A stretch of 64,000 nt of DNA from NCBI GenBank assembly GCA_905250125.1, contig CAJNOL010000354.1, positions 1 to 64,000 on the forward strand, written 5' to 3'. This document shows positions 44,994-56,613 of the stretch, in pieces; position 1 is the stretch's first letter; every line of letters starts with the position of its first letter. The DNA is from Rotaria sordida. Taxonomy: Eukaryota; Rotifera; Eurotatoria; Philodinida; Philodinidae. The position numbers and the translations under genes were made by a program. The notes beneath the pieces were generated by a model. The model saw only the letters and a program-made list of their open reading frames with translations. It did no database searches and was not told where the DNA came from.

Positions 44994-47619
44994 ATGGATA
45001 TGCTCATTCTTGATCAACCACATATGGATTATTCTCAAACACAACAAACATCATCATTTAATTCATCTGTAATTTATCTACAAGATTTTCGTTCTGAACC
45101 TTGTCAAGTATGTGGTGAAAATGCTAGTGGATGGCATTGTGGATCGATTACATGGTAGGTGTATGTTCATCATCGTAATAAATAGATGTATCTTTTGTCT
45201 TTTTTTTCTTTTAGTGAAGCATGTAAGAAATTTTTTCTTCGATCAGTTAATGAAGAATATCGTAAATATAGATGTATGAAAGATAAAAAATGTATTATTA
45301 CACGTACTACACGAACTCAATGTCAATATTGTCGTTATATGAAATGTATTGAAGTTGGAATGAAATTATCGGGTAAATATTTCTTTTTATTATTTTCTAT
45401 TACATAATATTATTTTTTAAATTCTATAATAGAAGGAAGTCCAAATCCAAAAATTGAAGATATTTTTAAGTTAATTCCATGTGCTGTATGTCAACATCCA
45501 TCATCTGGAATTCATTTTGGTGCAACAACATGCGAGGTAATGATATAAAATTTTTTCTTAAAAAAAACAAAACAAAAAGAATTATTTTAAAATTTTTCAT
45601 TAGGGTTGTAAAGGTTTTTTTCGTCGTACAATGAAAGAACGTACACCACAACGTTATAAATGTCCAGAAAAAAATAATTGTGAAGTTAATACATCAACAC
45701 GAAGTGCATGTCGAGCATGTCGTTTTCAAAAATGTCTTACAGCAGGAATGTCAATTGAAGGTTCACGTATTGGACGACAATCAAATTTATTTAAACATAA
45801 AATGGTTGAAATGCAACGTCGAGGGTTAATTCGATCACAATTACGTAATATGATTGCTTCAAATACAAATAATTATCAATTAAATTCATCAAATCGAACA
45901 AATAATCAACAATCAAGAAAAAAGAATACTATCAATTCTACAAATAATAATCAAGGTAACTAATATTTCTTTAAAATCTAACGATTTTTCAATATTTGGT
46001 AGAGAACACGAATGAGAAATTACTATTGTTTGAAAAATATAATGACTACAGTCATTTTTGTGTTAAATTATGCAATGAAACGAACTAGGTGTTAATGTGT
46101 CTAAAATACAATGACCTCAACTTAGATACAGGCAAGATTGTCCCGGTTTCGTCGAGACCAAATTTTTTTGTGACCGGAGCTGAGAACAAAACCGATTGAT
46201 TCCGCTCATGTCGATCTCAAATATAAAACCATCTACAATTTCAGCGGAAACCTACATTGATTGATTTCTCGTTGCTATTAATTTCTTTATGAATTAATGG
46301 AATGATGCTAATCTATTAACTAAATTTGAGAAGACAAAAAGTTTTTGATTGTCTATCAATGATTGAGATAATAAATTGAATGGGGGGAAAAAAAATATCT
46401 GAAATAGTGAATAAGTACAATTTCTATTCGTCTAGATCAATGTTATTATTTTAATCTTAATACAGTTGAAAACTTTAATTTGATAGTGTTTTTTCGCTTA
46501 TGAATTCCCATTTGCACTACTGCCGATGAACAACTATCGGTAAATGGTGGTCAAAAGCTAGCCGATCGTTTAAGTATTAAACCATTGCCAGTATACCGAA
46601 TGATCTATTGATGGCTTTTGTCCGTTTTGAATCACATAGGTTATCAAAACATATAACCACAATTGTTATATTTGTATACTGAACACTAATTGAATGTCTA
46701 TATTTCTTTTTAGTACTATCATCATATATTGAACCAACAGCTGTTCTACACTTAGAAGATAAATTAGAATCTTATGTATTTCAACAAATAATACAGATTG
46801 AAAATGCTTATATCAATTATTTAAAAGTATATTAAAATCTATGATATTCTTTTATTGATTTTTGATATTTAAGGAACTTCCATTTTGTTTGAATGAAACA
46901 AATGATTTATGGGTTTCATGTTTATCTCAATTAAATGAATATACGATAAGAGTTGGAGATTTTGCTTTGAGAATACCAGATTTTTGTTCTCTTAATTCTG
47001 AAGATAAAAATTTACTTATTCATTCATCAACACATTCAGTTATACTTCTATGTCTTTGTTTTCAATCAGTTCGATTTCGAACATTAACAAATGATACTAA
47101 TTGGAATTATTTAAATATTTCAATAAATTCTTCATTTGGTCAAAATTTACAACAAAATTTTCCATTCTTTTTTGATTTAAATCAATTAACATATTCAATT
47201 GAACGTGAACTTCAAATATTAGAACTTGATGATAAAGAAATTGCTTTAATGATGGTTTTACTTATTACTTCTATTGGTATGTAACAAAAAAAAATAATAA
47301 AATAAAACAAAGATTTATGCATTTATTGTTTTGTTTTTTATATTTTAGCAAATAGTAAATTAAAAGAAATTGAAAAAATTGAAAAAATTCAAGAAGATTA
47401 TTTTTGTGCTTTATATGAATATATGGCTGGTAAAGTTTTATTATTTTAATATATAATTAAATTATCTTTTTCTTTTTTTTAGCAAAGCGTGGTATTGATA
47501 ATAAAGATTATTTTATTTTAACAATTCAAATTCCATTTATACATCGTATAAATAGTATAATATCAACAAATATAGTAAATTTGAAATGTTCATTATCTTA
47601 TAATGCGTCTTCTATGTAA
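44994..47619 (+). CDS. Nuclear receptor with two tandem DNA-binding domains (2DBD-NR)
   Basis: Exons 44994-45154, 45215-45372, 45433-45536, 45604-45955, 46714-46826, 46874-47276, 47349-47429 and 47483-47619 give 502 residues. The first DBD (about 37-103) is CQVCGENASGWHCGSITC followed by P-box CEACKKFF and CQYCRYMKC. The second (about 123-190) is CAVCQHPSSGIHFGATTC followed by P-box CEGCKGFF and CRACRFQKC. Both keep all eight zinc-binding Cys and end in a GM boundary. A Ser/Asn-rich hinge follows. The C-terminal half is helical and resembles a divergent ligand-binding domain (FQQIIQIENAYINYLK, FALRIPDFCSLNSEDKNLLI, then IHS, and IERELQILELDDKEIALMMV). It ends in a short tail without a convincing AF-2 helix. 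Tandem-DBD receptors are known from flatworms, molluscs, crustaceans and rotifers. Intron 4 is 758 nt; the others are 47-67 nt. Confidence 0.93.
45956..46713. other. Enlarged intron 4 of the nuclear receptor with repeat-like DNA
   Basis: The segment about 46120-46240 is richer in G/C than its surroundings (GGCAAGATTGTCCCGGTTTC, GACCGGAGCTGAG), as in the eroded hAT-like copies elsewhere in the window. Clear terminal repeats were not found. It separates the DBD exons from the ligand-binding-domain exons. Confidence 0.3.
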
Positions 47620-50600
47620 AAAAAAAAACCTTTTTTTTTTATCTTATTGTATAATAGAATTATCTTTAACGTAAAATGTATCATGCTGTTTGATTAAATC
47701 ATTCATTTAAAATAGTATTTCATATATTCAATAATTGAATTTTTGAATATTTTCATTTTTGGAAAAGTTTGTTTTGTTTTTCTTTTCAATACATTTATCT
47801 TTAATATTTTTTTTTTCAATTTATTCTATGTAAATTTTTATGCTCAATATAAATAAATGCACTTATATGTCACATTTTTTTTTTGCATGAATCAAAAATA
47901 TCAAGAAAATTATTTAGAATAGAATAAAAAATATATATATTCATTCTTTTAACTTTCATTATCATCTTCTCTTTAATTTAGTATTTTTTTTGCATATGTA
48001 AAGCTTTTATATATCTAAATACAAAGTGACACTTTGATTTATAATTAAAATGAAGTCGACTTGACTCGTTCTTTTCGGTACATCAAAATTATATTTTTCT
48101 AAACTTTGATTCTACATGAAAGAATATTTTATATTATATTATAGACTGAATAATAATAAAAGAAAAGTAATTATTGAAAATTAAATAAAAATAAATGAAT
48201 TTAATACCATAGGATATAATTATTGTCTTCTAGAATTCTAATATATTCGTTAATTGTATATGAATAATTTAAAAAGAGAATGGATTCTATCCGCCTACGT
48301 GCCATATTTTTTTCTCTCAATTTTCAATTAAAATTTTTTTTTTTGTTTTTTGAGTAGTAATAATAAACAGTAGAGCTGATTTGTCATTGTAACATGAGAA
48401 ATGTTGTGTTTTTTATCATTTTGACGACATATTTCATTATTATTGAATTTATCTATGTTTTTCTTAGGTACTTTTTTCAAAAAACCAATTTTTGAACAGA
48501 AAGATTGAAGTTTTTTCCTGGACACTTCAACCCATTGAGCTGAAATTTTTTGTGCGACAACTAGAACTAAATCGATATATTTTTCTTTTCTTAAAATTAT
48601 GTTTTGGTGATTTTTGGAAGATCATACAAAATTTATTCTAGGCAAAAAACACGTTTTTTGACGGAGCTTCTAGTATTTTAGTTCTCCTAAGCGAAGGAAA
48701 CAATATATGTACACCCTATTTGGTTCTAGTTGTTATAAAAAAATTCAGTCATAAAAAATGAATTATGTCTATGACAACTTTTGGTCTACCAGTTAAGTCA
48801 AGACTTGCCGCTATAACTTAACAAAGCCCAAGATTTCAAAATATTGTTTTTCATTTCCAACGAAATTTTCTCTCGTAAAAATTCGAAAAATCTGTATATC
48901 TCTGTTGAAAAATATTTATTTTTTTTCTCAAAAAGTAAGTCGAAAATGGGAAGTTTGACTCTGTTAAGTTGCACGGTGTAGTTTTCTCTTCGGTTTAAAA
49001 TCTTCCCGAACTTTCTAGTATGTGAAACAGCTGAGAAATCTTTGACATAAGAACAAGAAAAAATATAAAAATCTACTTTGAGAAAAACACCAAATAAAGT
49101 TTGGCCTAGAAATCCAAGCTTCTTTTTTAATATACCGGTATAGAAAACAAATCATGAAAAAGCATAATAAATTGGGTAATTTGTATTAGACAATGAGGGG
49201 TATCCAACCACGGCAAAGTCTCAAAATCGAATTTTTTGAAGAAAATTGCTATTTCTGATGGGGATGGGTCTTAAATTAATAAATGTTTCTTATAGTTATC
49301 TGATATCGGTGTAGATGATTTTCTTGCTTTTTTATAAAGACAATTTTCTGCTTACATACTATTATTATCATAATATTAGTATGCTAAATAATATGCAGAA
49401 TACGACAAACAGGAACAAACAGACTGAAGAGATTCATAGTCTATTATTGAAAAACGAGACCTACGAAAAGTAGGACTTTTGAGAAACTCTGTAGTATCTT
49501 CATCTTCCAAAAGTGATCTTGGAATTCTGCGAAATATCTATGTCAAATAGACAACAATGATTTTAAGATTCTATGCGATTTTAAAGAATACTGTTTGGCT
49601 TCATGGAATTCTAAAAGACTTTTAGTATAGAGATTTCATATATTTTCGAGCACAGCTTAAAACTTACATATATACGCTTTTGTCACCAAAGAATTAAATG
49701 ACACTACGTTTACACCTTTTAAAAAACTTAATTTATTCTTTTTTTTATTCTTAGCTATTATCATTTTCTAGTATATTCGAAGATATTTCCGCTACGTTGA
49801 AACAACGATACGAACCAATATTTTCGAGTATTCGACTGGGCCATAGCACTTTAGGTTAGATAATGATTATAAATACTAAAAAAAAACTTCAGATGAAACG
49901 ATATTTGACGATCTACATAGAAATAATTAGACGAAGATTCGTCAATTTATTCCCGAAAGCTTCATCAACATTTATTCTTTACAACCTGAACTATGTATTA
50001 GTTTACATTGATCTGATCGCACTCCTAGTTCGACAATTGATACAAAACTTCATATGAGAATAAAAACTATTATTATATAAAATAATTCAAGTGCCAGTTT
50101 ATAATTATCAACTTGAATATTAATTATCGTTCAACTTGAAATAACTTAAGTACTTTTGAACATCTGAAAAAGAGGTCATTGCAAAGAATATACATCATAT
50201 CAGAGGTTTTTAATCACAAAAATAATGTTATTCTCTTTATGGAATTTTTATCAAGATTAAGCAGTCTATTTGAAAATGAAATTTTATTTACTGCATCGAT
50301 CTATTTTTAATAACATTTAATCAAGGCTAGTCTGGATTACAAAATGATATATAGCAATAAATTGATATTTCATTGAAAAAAATAATTTCTAAGATAGATT
50401 GCTATGAAATATTTCAACAATATGTATTGAAATGATTTATTATAATGAATATCAAACACAAACGTACGATTGAATTTTCTACCTAAGTAGTTATTTATTT
50501 CAGATTTTAATTTCTCTTGATTCTTATTATTTACAATAATTCCATTAATAAAAAATTTTCTTTTAATAAATTTTAAAATAAATCGACATCATCGAAAACA

Positions 50601-53600
50601 CTTTTCTTTTAAAATCAAAATTATCAAATCATTAAATCTGTCATCTACTTTTTGTTTTTCTTCTGTATACCATTCGATTATTTCTATATAGAAATTTGAT
50701 TGATGAGAAAAGTTCATTGTTAATAATAACAAGATAAATTAACTCGAGTAAAAATTTGAATATTAAAAGATTTTTTTTAACACAATATTATTATTCGATT
50801 TTTATTGTATAATAAAATAAACAAAACTTCTATTCTGCCTAGAAGCAATCGTTTCTAATATTTCAATAATCATTATGACGAAACAATCGTTTATATCGAT
50901 AAGAATCTAATCATAGTGGTATCAAAATTATGAGGTTGTCAACGTATAAGATGACATAATCATTTCATACAAGTCATAGAGTTAATCAAATGTCTACAAT
51001 ATGTTACTTTAAACTATATAGAGGAAAAAAAACGTATGTATGATTAACAATAATAGTAATAATCGACAGTTAAAAACGGAAGTTAACGTTTTTCTAGATT
51101 GGTCGATGATGATGAACGACAGTAGCAATTGTCCATCGAGTTCCACACGCAAGAAAGAAAGAAAATGAATCATTTTGTACTAAAAAAAAATCCAGGAATA
51201 ATTTCCAGCATATACACAAAAACCTAATTGCTCGAGAGTTATTACACGCGTGCCTACTGTCATTAGCTTTTTTTCTCTTTCTCTCTCTCTCTCTACTCAT
51301 TTTGTTCACACATATTCATCCATACAATAATCATAACTACGTTTCCACTTGAATGTCGATAGATGATTGTATGAGACGAACGTCAAAAAGGAAGCTCATC
51401 ATGTCAGCTGCCTTGATGAATGAATGCCGGAAGACGACGATCATCTCTATAGTAGACATTACTAGTAATCATTTCGAAAACATTCCCGAAAAAAAAAAAA
51501 GAACTATAGATTAGTTTGATCTAATACATAGGCGTGAAAATGATTTTGCTACATATACATTCATTATCACCTTTTCACACAAGGATAAGAGAAACAACAG
51601 AAAGGCTCATGTTGAGTTAGTGCCCTTCGAAACAATTTTTTCTAATCAAGTGTGAATGAACAACATATATAGGTAGCTTTTTTTCAAACAGACATGAACA
51701 AAAAAAAGGAAAACGAGTGTCAAACGAATGCAACGCCGTTTTAATCTTGATCTATTAAAAGTAATAAAATGAGATCAAAACCATTTACAGATGACATCGA
51801 AAAAAAAAAGCTATAGTAGTTAAATATCCGGTTGAAAGAAGATGATGACAACAACAACATAGAATTCCAACATCGATAATTCGCTCTCCATCATGCCTAT
51901 AATTAGCCAGTCCGCGCATTCTCTTACAAGTCATTTTGTTTTGTTACGTGAACAATCTTTAGTATGTACATATGCACACCATGTCACCACAATTAATCGA
52001 ATTAATCTACCTTTTTTTTTTCTTCTTCGTCTTCTTTATCGGCATTTAATATAGACTAGCTCTGTGATGATGAGTGAAGTATAGGAAGGTACTCCCACTT
52101 GACGGCTAATCTCAAACTTCTTCATGAATAGTATTCAATCATAAGAAAAGAACACGCACACATTTTATGTATCCATTAGAGACAAATCGTGACTAACGTC
52201 CATTATCAAACAAATATTGACTCACGTTTAATATTTTTGTTTGTTACAAACAAAAAAAAATTTTTTTTAATTTTTAAAAAAAAAACCTATCAAAATGAGA
52301 TGTTAACTATGATGTCATTTTTATTCTTGCCGGCATAAATAATATGTCTATATAAGATGATTGATCTATAGGTTGGTTCGATGAGCAAAGACGAATTGAA
52401 TTTGCCAGAAGGCTTGAAGATGAGTTTGATATCGCGACATACGTTGAATATCTTCAAAAAAAAAAACGAATAAATGCGCGCGGGCTTGTCTACATCTATT
52501 GTAAATTAAAACAAGCTCGAACGACTGCTGCCTACCGATTGATAAGCATCATAGGAGGCTAAGCCTCTTTCACACTTCACCATAGGTGGGGAGTTCATGT
52601 ATATGTGTATTTTAATCTCACGAAAAAGAAGATCGATAAGATTTTTCTTTTTGATCAAAATATGAAATATTTCAAAGCAAAAAACAAAATAAAACGAAAA
52701 AGAAATATATCCTACATCTATTTTTCGCATCATTAGCAGTGATATACAGAAAACGTTAAAAAGATTATGATAGATTTGTCAATGTCCTCAATAAGGTAGA
52801 TGAGGACATGGATCGATTAGCAACAATATCAGCTTGGACATATATATATGTATATATATGGTCAATGTGTATCGAAGAGCGCATCATGCACATGACACAC
52901 GGTATGATGAATGTTGGTTTAATGACAAGTAACGACGACATTGAATCGTCATCATCAACAACAACAACGAGAAAAAGACAATCAGAGAAAAAAATCCATA
53001 CACACAGCAGGAATTCTTAATGAGAAATTAACCTTTCTTTTTTTCCATCAGGTATTTTCTCTAATGAACGATGTGAATAATAATTCATTTTCTTTTTTTT
53101 TTTTTTGGAAGCAAACAATATTGAATAAATGGTAACTCCATTTTGTTGAACAGAAAAACCAATCTTCCATATGTTGTGAATGTCTTTGATGATTCCTAGA
53201 CAAATCGATTCGATTTATATTCTTCTTCTTCTTCTTCTTCTTTTTTTTTTGTTCATCAAACCTCTTTCACACAATTATAATTTTGTCGGATAACAAACAG
53301 ATATTAAGTTTTTGTTCTGAACCAATCATAGTTTATCTTTTCAAATATCCAATGAAATATTTTTTTCTCTCTTTCTTTCGAGGTCAAATAAAATTTTTCT
53401 AATAGAACCAATGAAAAAAGAAAAGTTTTCTCTCATTTTTTTTCTTCTTTCGACATTTATCTTCCGGTTCGAGAGAGAGAGAGAAAAAAAAGAAATTACA
53501 TGTTCATGTGTTATACATCTCATCATTATCAGTTTGTATCCCGGTCGTCAACCTTCTAATTATCGAGAACGTCCTGCATCGAAGTCAGTTGTTTCTGGGT

Positions 53601-53808
53601 GGAGCTAAACATTAATGTTATATTTTTTTTGAAACAAGAAAAAAAAAGTAAGAGAAAAAAAAAGCGAAGATCTTCATTGTATAACTCGTTGATTACATGA
53701 CATAAAAAAACGTATAATTTTTTTCCTTTTTTTTTTTTATAGAGACGATTCTATAATTAACTCTTGTTTCTTTTACTTGTTTATGATAAGCTTCGCATAT
53801 CTTATTTC
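47620..53808. other. 6-kb gene-free region upstream of the Sp6-9 factor
   Basis: No exon is supported on either strand. A small inverted repeat pairs 48539-48573 (GCTGAAATTTTTTGTGCGAC) with 48721-48755. A CTT microsatellite lies at 53218-53240. Long T or A runs and CT tracts are common. The last 1-2 kb may hold regulatory DNA for the developmental Sp factor; I see no specific site. Confidence 0.4.
48539..48755. repeat. Short imperfect inverted repeat
   Basis: GCTGAAATTTTTTGTGCGAC followed by AACTAGAACTAAAT is the imperfect complement of the stretch ending AAAAATTCAGTC at 48755. The arms are about 35 nt with a loop of about 145 nt. Possibly a small miniature element. Confidence 0.55.
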
Positions 53809-56287
53809 ATGGCAACATTGATGGCAACAAGTAACAACAACTCGGTATGTAAAAACTAAAAGCATCGTTTTCGTCTATTTCATTTTTATTCTGCTTGAAT
53901 AGAAGCAAAAAAAAAACCGAGGGAAAGAGAGAAAAAAACGAGTGTTTGAATATAACTAAAACGTAGACACCCCGTTGAGTTGAATTCTATGGTCTCAATC
54001 AAGCGCATACTACTCAATTACTATTACTTATGCTTTGTTTTTGAACAAAAGAAAACGAATGAATGTATGAGAGATCATGTAACATTCAATATAGATTTCT
54101 TTCCTTTTTTTCTTTTTTTCGTACTATATAGGACATGAACATGAGTACTGTCAATCCATTGGCTATGTTAGCTGCACAATGTAATAAAATTCAATCATCC
54201 AATACAACGATTATTAATAATAATAATAATACAACATCAACGTCAGCTTTATTACCATCTACAGCAACAACATTTGGTCGACCGAAAAGTCCATCATCAT
54301 CACCACCAAAAACAAGTTTTTATGCTTGGAAAAAATCTTTAACAACAAGTCCACCAATTTATTATCCAACATCAATGAATAATACAAATCATCATCATCA
54401 TAATTCAGAAATGGCTTCATCATTGGCACGTATTACTCATTATGAACATTCATTATTAAATAGTAATGGTCATTTAAAAGAAAATACAACAATACCACCG
54501 CCGCCACCACCTCCACCACCACCTTCATCATCATCATCACAAACAGCTTGGTTTGATATCCATCATCATCATCATCATTCATGGTTTGCTGCTACTCAAA
54601 CACCGCCCCTTTTGAATAATAACAATGAACAACAACCACCACCACCTCCACCGCCATCCCTGTTTTCTACAGCAGCTAATGTTCAATATTCACCTCATGG
54701 ACATCATCATGTTCAACCAACACATTATAATGATTTTCTTTCTGTTGGTCATCAATATGCAGATCCATATCGACATGACTTTCGTTTACTTTATCCATCG
54801 GTTGTTTCTGCACCGCCAGCACTGCCACCACCACCATCATCATCATCATCTTTAGCACAATCAACATTATCATTTTCATCTCATACACCATCACCACCAT
54901 CGGTTCAAGCAACAACATCATCACCAACAACAACAACAAATAATTTGAACAGTTCACAAAAAACTACAATAACAAATAGTTTAACAAGAAATGGGAAACA
55001 ACCAAAAGCCAGTCGTGCTCAATGTGATTGTCCTAATTGTCGTGAAGCTGATCGTTTAGGTTTTGTTGCTGGAGCTAATTTACGAAAACGAAATATTCAT
55101 AATTGTCATATACCAGGTTGTGGTAAAGAATATAATAAAACATCACATCTCAAAGCTCATTTACGTTGGCATACAGGTAAATAATACAACAAAAACGAAA
55201 AAAAAAAACTCCAAAGAAGAAAAACTAGAGTTTCCATTTTCACACTCAACCTGTAATTATAAACATAGTCATCAACATGTTCTTGTTGCGTGTATTGTGT
55301 GAATCAAATTTCATCATATGTGAAATAGCAAAAGGAAAAAAATGTCAATTGACTTCTGACACGCATATTGATAAGAGAGAATAACTTTTGAATATTTCTT
55401 ATTTTGTTTTATTTTAAAGGAGAACGACCATTTGTTTGTAATTGGTTATTTTGTGGAAAACGATTTACTCGTAGTGATGAACTTCAACGACATTTACGAA
55501 CTCATACAGGTATGAAATGTATATTCATTATGTTCTGACACCCGATCATTTGCTCATCTTCAGTCCATTAAAAAAAATAAACTACTATTCGATTTATCTT
55601 GTCCGCCCACCTTGAAATGACCACTATTGCCAAGGCTAATCGTGAGAGAAATAGGACATATACGCGATAATTAACTTTGAACGAATACCCTATCGACCAA
55701 GTCTATTATTTATGTGGAATGAATCATTCATGCGTGATACATATCAACATTGACATATATAACGAGAGAAAAGAAAACGATGATCATAGGTTAGGTTGTG
55801 TTCAACAAGAAACATCAATCAATCAGAACAAAAAAAAAGCCTTGTCAACAAGATTGTTTTTCTCATTAAACATTATGTGATAAATAATCTAAACATACAC
55901 CTTTTTTTTTTTGTTTATCATGATATAGATCATTCATTATTATGTTTAGGTGAAAAACGATTTGCATGTCAAGTTTGTGGAAAACGTTTTATGCGTAGTG
56001 ATCATCTTAATAAACATGTATGTATTATTTGAATAATTAAAACAAAAAATTATTATGGTTTTTCTTTTTTTTTTTTGATTAAGGTTAAAACACATTCGAT
56101 AAATATAAATGGTAATATAAATGAAGAACAACGGATGAAAAATCTTGATTCTGATACGGAAGAAACTAATCGAGATCATCATCATCATCCACAGCATCAA
56201 CGTCTTCCACATCAAACATTACTTAATATGCATCATCAACGATTTATGGTTGCCGATATAAAAACAGAACCGAGAATGACCGATTAA
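53809..56287 (+). CDS. Sp6-9-type (Sp8/9-like) zinc-finger transcription factor
   Basis: Exons 53809-53844, 54132-55176, 55420-55509, 55950-56017 and 56084-56287 give 480 residues. Exon 1 encodes [12 protein letters not shown], joining [20 protein letters not shown], the Sp-family SP box, then FYAWKKS (compare FHPWKKS of Sp8/9). The middle is low complexity: poly-Pro (10), poly-Ser, six His ([10 protein letters not shown]). The Buttonhead box is [13 protein letters not shown] (about 307-319). Three C2H2 fingers follow with Sp-specific contacts: [40 protein letters not shown] and [20 protein letters not shown]. Fingers 2 and 3 each start after an intron at the TG/E linker. A short His/Gln-rich tail ends KTEPRMTD. 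In animals these factors pattern limbs and nervous system by binding GC/GT boxes. Confidence 0.95.
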
Positions 56288-56613
56288 AATGAAGATTCTC
56301 GACGACATTTTTTTTTCGCATATTTTTTCTTCTTTTTTTTTTTTGCGCACTTTTTCTCATGATCTTGTATCTGTAGTGAATATATGTGAAATATAAAAAC
56401 CAATAATAATAATACAAAAAAATGTCAAACTACAGATGCATTTTATGTAAATGCTAGGTTTTTTAATCAAAGTAATGTTCAAGTCTGGTTTTAGTCAACA
56501 AGCTGAAAAAAAACAGAACTAATGATTTAAACGTTTTTTTTTAATGCTATTGAAGGGAATAACATATTTAAAAGACATTCAAAAAACAGAAACTCACCAT
56601 TCTGATTAACAGA
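56288..56613. other. Short spacer between the Sp factor and the GPCR gene
   Basis: 326 bp. ATATAAAAACCAATAATAAT near 56391 is the only poly(A)-signal-like DNA after the Sp stop. The GPCR starts at 56614 on the same strand. No separate promoter motif was recognised. Confidence 0.4.

Noticed and set aside
48328..48525. 65-codon minus-strand frame rich in Lys
   Set aside because: A-rich sequence without domain, start context or splice sites; no relation to neighbouring genes.
54625..54957. His-rich and Met/Val-rich frames on both strands
   Set aside because: They are out-of-frame and antisense shadows of the Pro/His/Ser-rich middle of the Sp6-9 exon.
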